Positions 11,495-22,479 of a stretch of 64,000 nucleotides of DNA are shown in pieces. The stretch is from positions 124,001 to 188,000 of the forward strand of contig WHUZ01000077.1 of NCBI GenBank assembly GCA_015179045.1, read 5' to 3'. The position numbers and the translations under genes were made by a program. The notes below the pieces were generated by a model, which was given only the letters and a program-made list of their open reading frames with translations, made no database searches and was not told the origin of the DNA. Numbering within the stretch: the stretch's first letter is position 1; each line of letters begins with the position of its first letter. The DNA is from Kalaharituber pfeilii. Its lineage: Eukaryota > Ascomycota > Pezizomycetes > Pezizales > Pezizaceae.

Positions 11495-14460
11495 TCATGG
11501 CGCATTCCCATTTTCGCATCCAGCATGGCCATAAACGGACAAGATCTCGTATCCTCCTCCAGCATTGCAAATCAACAGGGTATGTTCCACCACGACTCCT
11601 TGACCCAGGTCTACCATTATCTTGATCCACCCATGAATTTTACTCTTACCACCAATGCCTGTTACACTCATCTCTCGATCCGGAGTAATTATTTTCACCT
11701 GATTATTCTCCCTCAGAATTCTTGCTGAAAATGATTCACTGATAAGAGAGCAGGTAGCGCCACAATCCATCAAGACGTGCTGATTAAAGATGCCTGCAAA
11801 ATAGGCTCCCACTATGAAAGCTGGAGACCACTCTCTCATCTGGCTCTTCTCCTTCACTGCTGCTGCTGCGAATTGTTGTGTGTCTTGTTGAGGAGCTCTC
11901 AGAGCCCTTGGAGGTCGTCGTAATTGCGGCTGTTGTACCCGGATAAAACTCCCCACGTCGGAATCACTGGCATCACCGGCGTCATTCTCGGTCTCGGTCT
12001 CGGTCTCGGATGTAGCTTCTCCTGGTCGGCGTCTTGATGTTCGTGGAGGCGGCGGAATCTCTTCATCATCATGGGGCGGTGGTTGCTGACGTCGACGCAG
12101 AATCCTTTGTGGCTGTGGTCTCGGAGGTGCTGAGGGCGCTGAGGGTGCTTCTTCTAATTCCGATTCTGGAGTGAGAGCTTTGAAGAGGTTGTTGCGGAAT
12201 GTTTTCGACTCATGGCAGAGCTGCTTAAGAGGTAAGGTTAGTGATGTATTTTCCGCCCACTGCTCTGCATTGAGTGCCTGAGCCTTTGTCTTATCTCGTC
12301 TTCGTTCTGCAGGTGTAGAGAATATGGTGTCTGGATTTCGCCTTGCTGGCATGGCACTTGGAAAGTCATTCAATATATAACCTGCCATCATACCCACTTC
12401 GCTCAAGCCAATTTCGTCGTCATCCTCATCTTCTAAGACTCTGGCTGCGGATTCGGTCTTTATGGCCCTCTCTCGCCGGCTCTGCTCAAGGCGATGCTGG
12501 CACGCTGTTGGAGCGGGTACCCCCTTCTGGATTCTGAGGTTCTCTCTTTCCTCTTCATTTCGATATGGCTCATTGCAAATTCCAGCATGATGGCCCTTAG
12601 TCCAACAGTTCCAACAAAGAGTTTGTGCCAGTCTATTCCCTTCTCTGTTGTTTCCAGAATTGCTAGGAGTGTTGGTATCTCCGGAGGTTTCGCTGGGATC
12701 GGCCCGAGTTCGCTGAGACTTTACGGCTCGTTTATCCGAGGTTGATTTTTTGCTCTCCGCCGGCTTACCCTCCTCCGGCTGCTTACCCTTCGGCTTACCG
12801 TCTGCACTGAGCTTTTCATACAGTCGTTTCTGACTTTCAATATACATCCTCTCTCTTGCCAGGGCTTCATCCAGTTGACGTTGCAATTCGACTTTCTCCT
12901 GTTGATATTTGGAGGCCTGCTGGCGATGCCTTTTTGCTGAGAGGTCGGCGTCTTCTGGTTTGTTGTATTTCTTGCGGTTATCGAGAAAGATCGGATCCTC
13001 GTCCAGTTTGTACTTTGCTTCCACTGCACGCAGCTTCCTCTTAGTCTCCTCCCAAGTCTCTGTTCTGAAATCCTTCTCCTCACCAACGTAAAACCTCAGA
13101 AATGCAGGATCCAGGCCAGATATGAGAGTTTCAACATGGTTGTAATCCGTCATCATAGTGGTTAACTGACCCTGCCATGGCCAAGTGCTACAAGCGGGGT
13201 TATGTGATTAAAAAAAAAAAAAAAAAAAAAAATAGTGGTTAACTGAGTTGCAGGAACCTGATCTCTGATGTCTTCATATCGCGCAATGTACTCATCCACA
13301 GGTTTTCCGTCTTGCCTGACCATCTTCAATTGAGCAACTACCGTTGCCGCAGTGATCTCTTCATTTCTATCCCCATATTTTGTTGTCAGTCGCTGAACTA
13401 ACTTCGCATAGGTATCGATTTCGGTGTCTTGCTGTTCAGCCAACCATGACTGCGCTCCAATGAACTTTCTACCATCTAGGCCTTTGGCAGGGGGAGTGCT
13501 TGGGTCTCTCAGTGTGGCTATCAGCAGTTCTCTCTTCATTTCTCCATCCATGAGTTGCCGATTTGTTTGCCCTCCCACTGTGTCATGTAGCCTCACGAAG
13601 GTCTCAAAAGTACGGAGGAATCCACGGAATTTGGTGGTCCCAGTGAATTCTTTGGAGCTGATTGATGTAATATATTGAGCACGCAGTTGTTCTGCAGCTG
13701 CTGCTGCTGCGGCCGCCATTTCGTCTTCTGTATCAAGTGGGTTACCTTGAGAGTCTTCAGAGGATTCCGATTCGGGCTTCGGTTGATTCGATTTCTGAGA
13801 TGTTCCTGATTGAGATTCTGATTGCCCCACTTGCTTTTTCCCTTTTCCAGCCTGCTTTTCCGGAGTAGGTGTAGAATTACCGTCTTCGTCCTCGAAATCG
13901 TCGTAAAGCGATTCTAGGTAGTCGTATGAGCTTGCGATGGATGAGGGTAATGTAGCCGACAAATCTGGAGGTTGATTTTGGGCTGGCTCGGGTGTGATGT
14001 CAATTTTTCCTTTATACCACTGGTAAAAGATTTCCGCTGCTGGGCTTTCTTCAAAACACTTGAGGTAGTGTTTGTAGGCGTCTTCGAATTGAGTCCACTC
14101 TAGGAAGTACGTAGGTGGTTTTTTCCCCAGTGAATTCCTCCCTTCAAATTCCCCAAACAGAGATGGATACCTCTTCGCGTTCTCCTCTTGCAAAATCCCA
14201 ACAAAATACGGCAAAGTCTCTTGGGTAACCGCCCGGGAAACAATTTTATGACACACGGATTTATTCTCAAGAGACAGCCTTCCAAACAAGTATGTAGGGT
14301 CCCTCTTCTTCCCAAACCAGTAAAGTTTGGCCGCTGCTTTCACCAATAGATGATCTACCCTCAGAATTGGTAGAAGATCACTGGTAATAGGGCTCTTACT
14401 TGGTACCTCAAATGGGGGTAGCTGAAGTAGAAGGAGTGCCTCCTCGTTAGAACCACGGTG
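11495..14460 (-). pseudogene. gag: Gypsy gag-protease polyprotein
   Basis: The minus-strand frame runs from about 14460 to 13247. It resumes after a 62-bp retroinsertion (13170-13231) from 13156 to about 11560. The N-terminal half contains LYWFGKKRDP and capsid-like sequence. An acidic, Gln/Ser-rich linker follows. The zinc knuckle CWNCWTKGHHAGIC (about 12618-12575, C-x2-C-x4-H-x4-C) binds nucleic acid in this family. The retropepsin motif LMDCGATCSLI (about 11775-11740) keeps the Asp but has Cys in place of the usual Ser/Thr. A one-base frameshift near 11560 separates protease from the downstream part. No ATG is visible upstream of the annotated frame, so the true start is uncertain. Confidence 0.85.
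13170..13231 (+). mobile_element. 62-bp hairpin-only B-type retroinsertion
   Basis: Target duplication ATAGTGGTTAACTGA (13155-13169, 13232-13246). The insert begins exactly with the outer stem CCCTGC (13170-13175), which pairs with GCGGGG (13194-13199). TTATGTGATT and about 22 A follow. Nothing else is inserted. It lies in the gag frame of the Gypsy element. Confidence 0.95.
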
Positions 14461-14508
14461 GCTGACTCAAGAATCTCTGCTCGATAAGGAAGTTGTAGTA
14501 TTGAGCCG

Positions 14509-14525
14509 CCACGTACCAGGCTCCA
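14509..14525 (-). promoter_or_regulatory. Primer-binding site
   Basis: TGGAGCCTGGTACGTGG on the minus strand starts one base inside the 5' LTR. Starting with TGG, it fits pairing with a tRNA 3'-CCA end. The isotype was not identified. Confidence 0.7.
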
Positions 14526-14526
14526 G

Positions 14527-14826
14527 TAAAAACGGCGTAAACAGGGGTTGAGCGGCTCAAGGGACTATGGTAGGAAACACAGAACACGGTAACACTGAGG
14601 CACAGGAATCACAGATCTGGCATTCGCTGAGGTTGTTGTTCTAGTTACAAAAAAAAAAGGAGCGGAAGGGCCTCTCAAAAAGTCCCCTTAGAACACTAAC
14701 AAACTTCATGAAAGCGTTATATGCAAACGGGAATCCGTGTTTGTACCCATGCCGTTTGTAGTTTGCTCCATGCATACCCATTCATGCATTCCTCCGTTTA
14801 TTCTATGCACCGATCCCTCTGTAACA
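14527..14826 (-). repeat. Gypsy 5' LTR
   Basis: 300-bp direct repeat of 7396-7695, starting TGTTACAG on the minus strand and flanked on the right by target copy CTCC. Confidence 0.92.
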
Positions 14827-14830
14827 CTCC

Positions 14831-15992
14831 ATCCCAGTAGCATCCTCTAACATTAGTCCTATTCGATACTGGATATTCCCAGTTGCCATATTGATTTGGT
14901 GAGTAGTTTGTTTGCGGCCACCATAGCCATCATTTCTGCTATCTGTGCATTAACCCGTTTTTGAGCCTCAATCAAACTGGATCCTTTAAAGCGCTCACCT
15001 GCCCCTAAGGAAACATCTCATATGACAAATTCAATCTTCCGCCTCTGGCATCAAGAAGCTATCATTTTCCATCACATATTCCTTATGTTTGCCTATCGCC
15101 AAGGCAGAACTGGATGAACTACCTTCCACTCTGAAGCTCTCCTCTTGTATGCTCAATTGCTGACGTTTACCTCTTGGATACATCATGTCTGTGGCCGCTT
15201 CACGGTACATTGTACTGGTATCTCAATTCCCACTGAGGTCCTCAACTTTATGGAAATCGCCTTCTTACGCACAGTTGATATTGCTTTCAGGGATCCACGT
15301 TTTTCATTCTTCAGTTCTAGATAAAGATTCATATCCGTCTTAGCATTCTTTTAGGCCTCAATTATCTCTTGCATAAGTCCTTCTGCCTCTTCCTTTTTAG
15401 TACATTCTCTCATGCCAATGAGGTCACTTCGATACGAGCACGCTTTAAGTTCCTCTAAGACATAACGGGCTCTCTCAAAAGGCTCCAAGCTTGCAATTTT
15501 GATAGCCTCATTAGTTACATAATCGAGCATATCCTCATCTGTAAGTTTATTTTTGACTAGTTGAATAGTCTGGTTGTTGAATTCCTCATTAAGTTCTTCT
15601 TGCTTCATTAATTCTTTCATAGCTATCTGATTAACCAACCCGAGGTTAGCCCCATTATGGAACTCACTTCCAATTTCCATTGGCGCTGATACATTGCGTA
15701 GTCAAGCATTTGGTAAAACTTTCTCCCAATTTTCAGCAAAACCTGTAGTCACATTGTTTAAGCCAAACATTTCATCTTCGTCTTCTGACATAGGCTCAGG
15801 TATATGGGTATCCAAATGCATGGAACCAGTAATAACAACGTCATCCTGACTCTTCGTATTAGAGTCTTCTAGTAGTATTGTTCCACTATATTGAGAATCG
15901 GGTTGGTTTACATCACCGGCCTCTCCACCAACTTTTGACCGGTCAATTGGCTTTATTTCTCTATACTTCTTTTTCTTTTGTTCAAATCTCAA
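14831..15992 (-). pseudogene. Old retroelement gag-like fragment, proximal part
   Basis: Minus-strand open stretches at 15992-15702 and 15680-15351 are charged and acidic, with phrases such as LDYVTNEAIKIASLEPFERAR. Further pieces at 15350-14831 run through several frameshifts (NLYLELKNEKRGSL, MMYPRGKRQQLSIQEESF, LIEAQKRVNAQIAEMMAMVA). The final codons, after removal of the Gypsy element, run on into the zinc-knuckle fragment at 7391-7061. I read this as one decayed gag-like ORF into which the Gypsy element inserted. The family is not certain. Confidence 0.45.
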
Positions 15993-16900
15993 TCTCTTTA
16001 ATAGTTCACCCCAGGCAGGTATCTCACGAGGTCATCATACATTATTGGTTCTATAGCCCATTCTTCTGGAGTTCTAGGTCCCTCCCATAACTTCATAAGA
16101 GGTGGCTACCCATGTTAAGGTGTCTCAATACTAACCTAGAGTTCTTGCCTCAATAGGTTGCAGAGATTGTTTATTGTTGGGTTTTCTCTAGAGCTAGTCT
16201 CTCTAGAACTTACTCCAGTACTTCTAGAGGTTTTTTCTTGAGCTCTCTTTCTGCTTCTAAGATTGTTTTTATTATTCTATTTGGTCTTTTAAGTTTATTC
16301 CTTTTCCTTTACTTTCTTATTACTTGTTAGTTCTTATATTCCTGTTTTTGAAAAAGGAAGAAGGAAGTAGTTACTGTGCCTATAGTTATTTTAAATTCTC
16401 CTCTTAGTTATACTTCTTCTAATATTAATATTTGAGAAAAAATCTTATAGAAGTTTCAAGATTCTCTAGAAAGATAAGCTTCTTAGGGTACTTTTAGAAG
16501 AGTCTTTAGTGGGAAAAATATAGAACAGTTATAGAAGATTGATAAAAAGTTATTTCTTTTAAACTTTAGTAGTAAATAAATTTTATAGTTGTTTGTTTAT
16601 CTTTGTTAAATTATTTAAGTACTTTGCTCTCTTACTGAGATGCCTTTCTTTTAAAAAGGTATCTAAGTAACTTTTATTAACAAGTAGGTAAACTACTAAT
16701 AGACTTAATAAAATAATAATTAGTTATACTATTAATACTAGCAACTAGAGATAGGAGACTAAGTCTAAAGTAAGAGTTGTAGTTACTGATAAAAGTATAG
16801 CTAATATTAGCTATTCATAGATAAGGGTCTTAAAGTAAGTCTGATTGCTTTGAATTGTACTCTATCTATAATAAAAAACTATTTAACTTAGATAGCTTCT
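15993..16900. other. AT-rich, RIP-like stretch without genes
   Basis: Long runs rich in TA and poor in CG. No open frame of note. Consistent with an old, heavily mutated repeat. Confidence 0.5.
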
Positions 16901-16980
16901 TTTTTTTTTTTTTTTTATATCAATACTCGCTTACTACCCTAAGAGCTATGGTAAGAGTTTTTATTAAAAAACTCCAAAAA
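16901..16980 (-). mobile_element. A-tailed retroinsertion, old
   Basis: Poly-T, ATATCAATACTCGC, then a diverged A-type hairpin in which stem bases have changed on both sides (CTTAC/GTAAG). A LINE-like 3'UTR follows. No target duplication could be defined. Confidence 0.6.
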
Positions 16981-17188
16981 AGAACGAAAGAAGTAAGCAA
17001 CTTTAAATAACATAATTCCCACAGTTTATCAGGATCTTATCTACCAAAGAACTCCTCTATAGACTGTAGCTTGAGAACTCTAAAGATCTATTCTGAATAG
17101 GAATTGGAGAAGTTTATATAAGATTTCTAGTCCTATAGAATTATATAGGCAGGTTTTTTGTAGCTACTAGTATAGCATACTATATGAA

Positions 17189-17632
17189 TGTCACGGAGGT
17201 TGACATAGTGGATAGAGAGTCTATGATCTCCTAATGAGGTAGTCATTACTAGAACGGTCGCTCCGTTAGTAGTGTAACACCATTAGGAAATAATAGTAAG
17301 CACTAAGCAGGAAGCCTAGGGTTGATCAGGACAGGACGCTGTCAGTCACCTACGGCTTGGCAGAGTAAGCCGCCACAGGGCCCTAATTAGAAATGCTACT
17401 CCGTTATCTCTAGAAGAGATAACTAGGCTAGGTTTAATACTAGGAGGGGCTGATAAGTCTGAAACCTGATAGGTAACGGACCGGACCGTGTATCCAGTAG
17501 ATTGGAACAAGGCCTCAGCCTCCGTAGAAAGCCACTGTCAGAAAGGGCACTTAGGATGGGATCCAGTAAGAGTATTTAACTTGAGCTGGATGGCCCGCCC
17601 CGACAGAAGAACCATTATCAGTGAAAGCTGTA
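17189..17632 (-). repeat. Candidate LTR
   Basis: On the minus strand it begins TGTTACAGC and ends CCGTGACA, 444 bp, with a purine-rich TAAGCGGGAG just outside its start. The flanking 5 bp do not match (ATGAA, CTCCC), so it may be one LTR of an otherwise lost element. Confidence 0.4.
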
Positions 17633-17639
17633 ACACTCC

Positions 17640-18250
17640 CGCTTAAAGTTATTTCTGTATAAGAATATATTCTAAGTTTTTTATTCACATAATCGGCCGT
17701 GACGAAGCACCCCCGTTATAATGAATTCCTAAAACATAGCTATGCTTAGCTCTATTTCATCTAAATAAAAACACTATCTTATAAAATAAAGAAATAATAA
17801 ACTATATACTACCAAGTTTATAGGCCTCTATGATGCAATATTTTAAGGTATAGGATATGGCACCTAACCTTACAAGCACCTCAAAATAGTACATGACTTG
17901 TAAGTAATACATGAGTAAGAAATTCAGGATAAAAAAGAAATAGTTAGTTCAGGGTAAGAACAGCTTAAAAAATAACTAATGATTAATTATCTAACTATTA
18001 TTCCATAATAACCCAGCAAGCTCTAGCCAATTGGTATAATAAAATTCCTTGACGTGCACTACAACAGAGAGAGATGGTTGAACAATTCTATTTGAAGTCA
18101 ATAGTCAGATATATCTTGCTACAATAGTAATAGTACTATTTGTCAGGGCTTAAACAAATTCACGACCTGCACTAGTACGAGAATTCTTAACTAATACATT
18201 AAAATATTGGGAAGTAACAGACTATAACATAAGTATTTCTCTATACGTGA
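17640..18250. other. AT-rich, no gene recognised
   Basis: Many TA steps, no useful frame. It lies between the candidate LTR and the stop-riddled ORF and may belong to the same old element. Confidence 0.4.
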
Positions 18251-18251
18251 A

Positions 18252-18929
18252 CTAGAAAAAAGTAGAGATAGCATTTGCATCGGGATCTCCATGTTTCTTT
18301 TTTGATTTCCCAGTTTTCTTTGCAGTATCCTTAAGGTACTCTATCCCAGGTAGGGAACCAAGGTAGTAGCGAGCAAGGGTCTCAAAGCAACCGACAAGAA
18401 TACCTTAGATTTCAAGAGTAAGATCTTTAATGTACTGATATTTGCGGACAACCTCAACTACGCCAGGAGTTTTTGGAGCGAGCAGGAGCAATAAGCTATA
18501 GATCAAATCGTCTCTCAGAGTATGGACTTTAACTGTGATGATGCCAACAAGCTAGCGAACTTTCTGCATCTATTCCTCTCGAGTCTATAATTCCCATTAG
18601 CATTCTGCATACTGTATCTACGGCTTATGTACTATAAGTGGTACTCTATTCTCCTTTAGGTATGGCTCCGGGAGGTATAGCCTGATGAATATAATACTTA
18701 CAGTAGATAATTGAATCAAATCCAATAATTGACCAGGGAGCCATTCGTTGAGGTTTGTTTTATTCTACACCACATATGCGGTACCCTCATAAGGGTCATC
18801 CTCACTGTTGGCCAGCCCTAGTTCAATCTTGACCTTCACTCCTGAGCTGATTGTGGTATTGTCCTTCTTGAGGCGGTCGGAGGTACGACTGAGAGTTTCA
18901 TTATAACTAGCCTTCCTTGGAGGGGCCAT
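18252..18929 (-). pseudogene. ORF of unknown family with RIP-type nonsense mutations
   Basis: From the ATG at 18929 the minus strand reads one frame of about 225 codons with no indels (MAPPRKASYNETLSRT ... GVKVKIELGLANSEDDPY ... LAPKTPGVVEVVRKYQYIK ... KKTGKSKKKHGDPDANAIS). It is broken by seven internal stops, and each one is TAG or TAA where CAG or CAA would restore Gln. This is the pattern left by C-to-T change at CpA, as in repeat-induced point mutation. I do not recognise the protein; it could be the gag-like ORF of an old element or a duplicated host gene. A GTAAGT-like site occurs inside but no plausible intron follows. Confidence 0.7.
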
Positions 18930-18965
18930 GGTAGGCTTGATAGATGAGCAGGGATTAGAGTAGAG

Positions 18966-19028
18966 TTTTTTTTTTTTTTTTTTTTTTTATCATATGACCC
19001 CGCTTGTAGCTGTTCGCCATGACAGGGC
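18966..19028 (-). mobile_element. 63-bp hairpin-only B-type retroinsertion
   Basis: Target duplication ATTAGAGTAGAG (18954-18965, 19029-19040). Poly-T, then ATCATATGACCCCGC. The body ends one base beyond the outer hairpin stem. Confidence 0.93.
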
Positions 19029-20130
19029 ATTAGAGTAGAGCAAGATAGCTAATTGGATGGGAGTACAGTGTTTTAGTTATCGTTGTGTAGGCTTCGTAAC
19101 AGGGATGATGTTTGTGGAATGGTTATTGTCATTAACATTAGGTAGGGGATTTTTATTTTTTAGGAAAAAAATAAAAAAAAATAAAAAAAAATACAGCCAC
19201 CACAAATATGGTAGCTGACATGCTAAGGTGTCGGCCACACTCAACCTCCCTATTTCGGGTGACTTTAGTTCCAGACTACGGCCAGAGGCTAGAAAATAAT
19301 AGTCTGGGCACGAGAACAGAAATTTCTTTATTATCATACTAGGGGTTGTCGACGAACAACTGGGAATGGCTACCAGAAGGTACCAGCGAAAATACACCAA
19401 CCAAACTAGGCAGGTGTCATGAGGCACCCCTTTTACCCTTATGAAATTTATTAGTAAGTACTATGAATTACCACAAATAAGCCTCTACACAACAAGACTC
19501 ACACGTATCAACTTTACCATGCCCCATCTAAGTCGAAGAGCTGTAATACAATAAGAGCTCAGAAGTGAAGCAATGTAAAAGCTATCATGATGTTTATGAT
19601 TTTTTAATTGATGTATGATGAACCTATAAAGAGGATATGTATGCATTATTTGTGTTTGTAGATGCATCTTAATGTTGACGTGATCGGGATGTGAATATGC
19701 GGGTGATGCATATGGTACAAAATAATGTGGGTATATGCAGCAAAGTAGGCTACTAACTGAGTACTACTTACCAGAAGAGCCCACTACCAGTCAAATTTGA
19801 TGTTAGCGTAGGCGTCGCTGGGCTCGCGAGAGTGGCACTGAGGCGACTCCGGGTTCACGAAGGCAGCGAAGCGGACGGCAAAAGGTTATGCGAGAGCATT
19901 AAGTGAGAGTTCAACTTAGAACACCGCTAGTGTCTTGATTCTTCTAGCTATCTATTCGGCCCGTTTATATAGACTTCCCGGCCATCAACATGATATGACA
20001 ATGACATGATGAATATAGATAAGATATGTAGATAAGGAGATATAGTAGAAACGTGCATTAGGAGTAGCGGTAGCAGCGACTAATGCATGTACGCATATTA
20101 GTTTGTAAGCCATGTGCAGTTATTAGTCTA

Positions 20131-22074
20131 TGGTTGGGGACATCTGTACGCGGAGTAAAATGCACCCCAACTTCAACGCTTTAAAGCGCAACCACAACAA
20201 ATAGATAAAATTAGTTTCGCGTCGTAATATGATAGATCAGACAATAAAGAATAAAGTTACGAAGCAATATTTATTTATTTGATTTTTTGTTACAGTGTTT
20301 CATCGAGTTAAAAACCAGGATTTTTGTATGGAGAGGGGTCATAAATGTCGCCTTTAAAAATTACTAAATATAGTATATTACATAATAGTCTAGCCAAAAA
20401 CAGAAATAAACTAACTAAAAATGGAATAGACTATATACATCCCCTATACAATACCCCTTTTACCACTTCGTTTTATCTGGTACTTGTCTATGTCCCTTAT
20501 ATATATGTGAATGAAACTCTTTAGTTCCATAAGTTAATCCCTCACTATATGCATCAATTGTACGTAAACAATGATGATAAAAGCGATTAATAGATGTAGA
20601 AGAAACAGAATGTAAAGCCAAAGGAAGGGTATCTCGTAAACCATCAAATGAATAAGAACAGTTTTCTCGCAAATAATACTTAACAGAACACCAATAACGT
20701 TCAATAAAATTAAGTTCACAATGAAATTTGGGATAAAAAATTACCTGTTGACCAGCAGCTTCTAATTCTTCTTCTAACCGACCTTTTGCTGTATAAAGTC
20801 AGGTTGCTGAGAAAGTAAAGTTCGTGCACAACAACCTCCGATAAGATCTGGCTTACAGCCAGGACGATCATGAGAAGTTGGACATTTAAGAAGAAAAGCA
20901 AACCCATCTGACCGATAATTTTTCCAAAGTCCTCTTTCTTTCAGCACTTGACGAATACCTTTTGGCTTTCCTCGCAGTAAAGCATCAGGATAATTCATTG
21001 GAAATACCATAGCTTGAGGTATTTGTTTTGCATGAATAAATCCTTCACGCATTAATGGTTGTTCTCCACCGGGATTAAGATTCATTCGTGCTGCTACAAG
21101 TGCATCCGGAGCAAATGAGCAATGATTTGAAGCATTATCAAAGGCAAACAATGCTTGACAGTTTGGAAATGCATACCGGAAGATAGGTAATGCTGTTCGA
21201 ATTGTATGCTCAACCATTTTATCACCTGTCCAATAGCTCTCCTTTCCATATTCTAAGAATTCAAGTGCTTCACGAACAGGTTTGCCGGTTGCTGAATTTG
21301 TTGGCCCACATAGGATTGCGTAGAAGCTCATCATCTGAAATATGATCAGGAACACATAGAATTCCACCCGGAGTAAGAAAGCCAGAAACCATAATACCTT
21401 TACCTTTACCTTTAGGTCGTAATGGTTGTTTTCCATCCTTCATCCAGATTTTACGCTTGCCATCATTAGCATTAAATGTGGACTCATCATGCGTAATTAA
21501 AACTAATGGTTTTTCTCCATTACGGAGGACACTAGCCGGTGGCATATCAAATGACCCATCTTCTTTGAAAATCACAAAGCGGCGTTGAGCATCCTTCCAT
21601 TGGGGTAAAAAAATCGAATTTCGATAAGTAATCACATCCTCTCGCTCATGTCCATCAATATAAACTGACTTTGTAACAGTATTATATTGAAATCCCATTC
21701 TTCTTAGCCATCGCCGAGCAGTTCTAGCTCTTATACGAAGCGTACGAGTAGATACCGAAGAGTTTCGCTCCGTATTACTCTCACAATTTTCTATAGCATT
21801 TTCCAATGTAGCTGTTATAACCGAGACTGCACGCTGTGAATTTAAGTATTCACCAACTGCTTTAGCTAACCCATAGGCCGTGATTTCTGTTATTTAAGTT
21901 TAGCCTTACTTTTACTACTTCAAGTTAATTTATTTAATACTTACTTTCACCAGTACCACTCAGCCATTCCCGTACTCACCATGTACCCATGTACCCCCCA
22001 TGTACCCATGTAAATAGTGTGCTTAGTCATCGAACCAAATGTCGCCCCTACTCCGCGTACAGATGTCCCAACCA
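20131..22074 (-). mobile_element. DDE DNA transposon, 1.94 kb
   Basis: 27-bp terminal inverted repeats TGGTTGGG(G)ACATCTG TACGCGGAGTA, flanked by TA (20129-20130, 22075-22076). It contains one transposase gene on the minus strand. Confidence 0.9.
20460..21890 (-). pseudogene. DDE-superfamily transposase, frameshifted
   Basis: The minus strand encodes an N-terminal helix-turn-helix-like part (TARRWLRRMGFQYNTVTKSV), then the catalytic core. First Asp in VLITHDESTFNANDG, second Asp in ALFAFDNASNHCSFAPDAL, Glu in CELNFIERYW. This DDE spacing and wording matches the fungal DDE endonuclease family related to Tc1/mariner transposases, from general knowledge. Single-base frameshifts near 21275 and 20785 break the frame; all three catalytic residues survive. 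The C-terminus ends at about 20460 with HSHIYKGHRQVPDKTKW. The element would cut and paste DNA at TA sites when intact. The true start codon is uncertain: the frame is open upstream to about 21890. Confidence 0.85.
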
Positions 22075-22396
22075 TATATGACTTCTGTTGACACACACTT
22101 CCTTAGGCGACTGCCGTGTCTCGGGCCTCAAGTGTTTCCATGCGTTGCCTAGTAGTGATCAGCTACATCTTCAGCGTACGGCTTATTGGATACTGGCAGT
22201 GCTTCCGGGTCCTTTCCCGTAAGTCTTACCTTAGCCGTAACATTTGACTAGTAACAGGCATTACGTTGGTACTAGAGACTACCAGCCAACAGACCAATGA
22301 ACGAAGGGGCTAAGGCACTAAAAGCGCCTCAGTTAGTAGTAGTACTTTCTGGTAACCATTCCCAGTTATTCGTCGACAACCCCTACTGTATGCCTG

Positions 22397-22476
22397 TCTC
22401 TGGGCTTTGAGGGCTTGCCCAGGGACCCTGCCATGGCTTGGCGCTGCAAGCGGGGTTACATGATGTAAAAAATATC
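22397..22476 (+). mobile_element. B-type LINE tail
   Basis: GGCTTGCCCAGGGACCC and the B hairpin (CCCTGC...GCGGGG) followed by TTACATGATGT and a short A run. No target duplication was found. Confidence 0.7.
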
Positions 22477-22479
22477 CTT

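Larger units (their letters stand above)
7809..11565 (-). pseudogene. pol: Gypsy pol: RT, RNase H, integrase
   Basis: From the right: a protease C-terminal piece (11565-10957), an in-frame TAG (10957-10959), then the RT N-terminus (10950-10633). RT continues after the insertion (10426-9790) with YMPFGLQGAPGTYSAFM. The catalytic box reads YLDN (10157-10168) where YLDD is expected, so the second Asp codon is changed to Asn. A 20-bp tandem duplication (9754-9793) shifts the frame before RNase H (9746-8862: FDASPW, FLSKALNETQQRW, TEREAYAI, YTDCQCL). An in-frame TAA (8862-8864) precedes integrase (8861-7809). Integrase keeps an HHCC zinc-binding region ending CKSCERCQK, the DDE residues in TVDYAGPF, IIHSDRGSHF and KAERA, and a C-terminal GPY/F-like segment. 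Polymerase function is certainly lost. Confidence 0.92.
7396..14826 (-). mobile_element. Ty3/Gypsy LTR retrotransposon, complete but decayed
   Basis: Two 300-bp LTRs (7396-7695 and 14527-14826) differ by only a few substitutions and small indels. They begin TGTTACAG and end CGTTTTTA on the minus strand. The target duplication is CTCC (7392-7395, 14827-14830). A primer-binding site starts one base after the 5' LTR, and a GAAGGGGGG polypurine tract abuts the 3' LTR. The domain order on the minus strand is gag with zinc knuckle, protease, RT, RNase H, integrase, which is the Ty3/Gypsy order. The element is interrupted by two retroinsertions (10460-10619, 13170-13231) and by stops and frameshifts, so it cannot move by itself. 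Confidence 0.93.
19801..22242 (-). mobile_element. Solo LTR (TGTTACGG family) split by a DDE transposon
   Basis: Starts TGTTACGGC at 22242 and ends GCTAACA at 19801 on the minus strand. 5-bp target duplication TTTGA (19796-19800, 22243-22247). A TATA-like TTTATATAGAC lies near 19965. Relatives are at 30788-31248 and 39148-41702. Confidence 0.9.
19342..22383. mobile_element. TA-flanked MITE-like element split by a solo LTR
   Basis: Inverted termini begin GGGGTTGTCGACGAA and AACTGGGAATGG at both ends (about 40 bp with three mismatches). Each end is bordered by TA (19340-19341, 22384-22385), as in Tc1/mariner-type insertions. Without the nested solo LTR the element would be about 600 bp, with no transposase of its own. 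Confidence 0.8.

Noticed and set aside
17189..17632. Full LTR retrotransposon assigned to this LTR
   Set aside because: No second LTR and no matching 5-bp flanks were found, so only a candidate LTR is listed.
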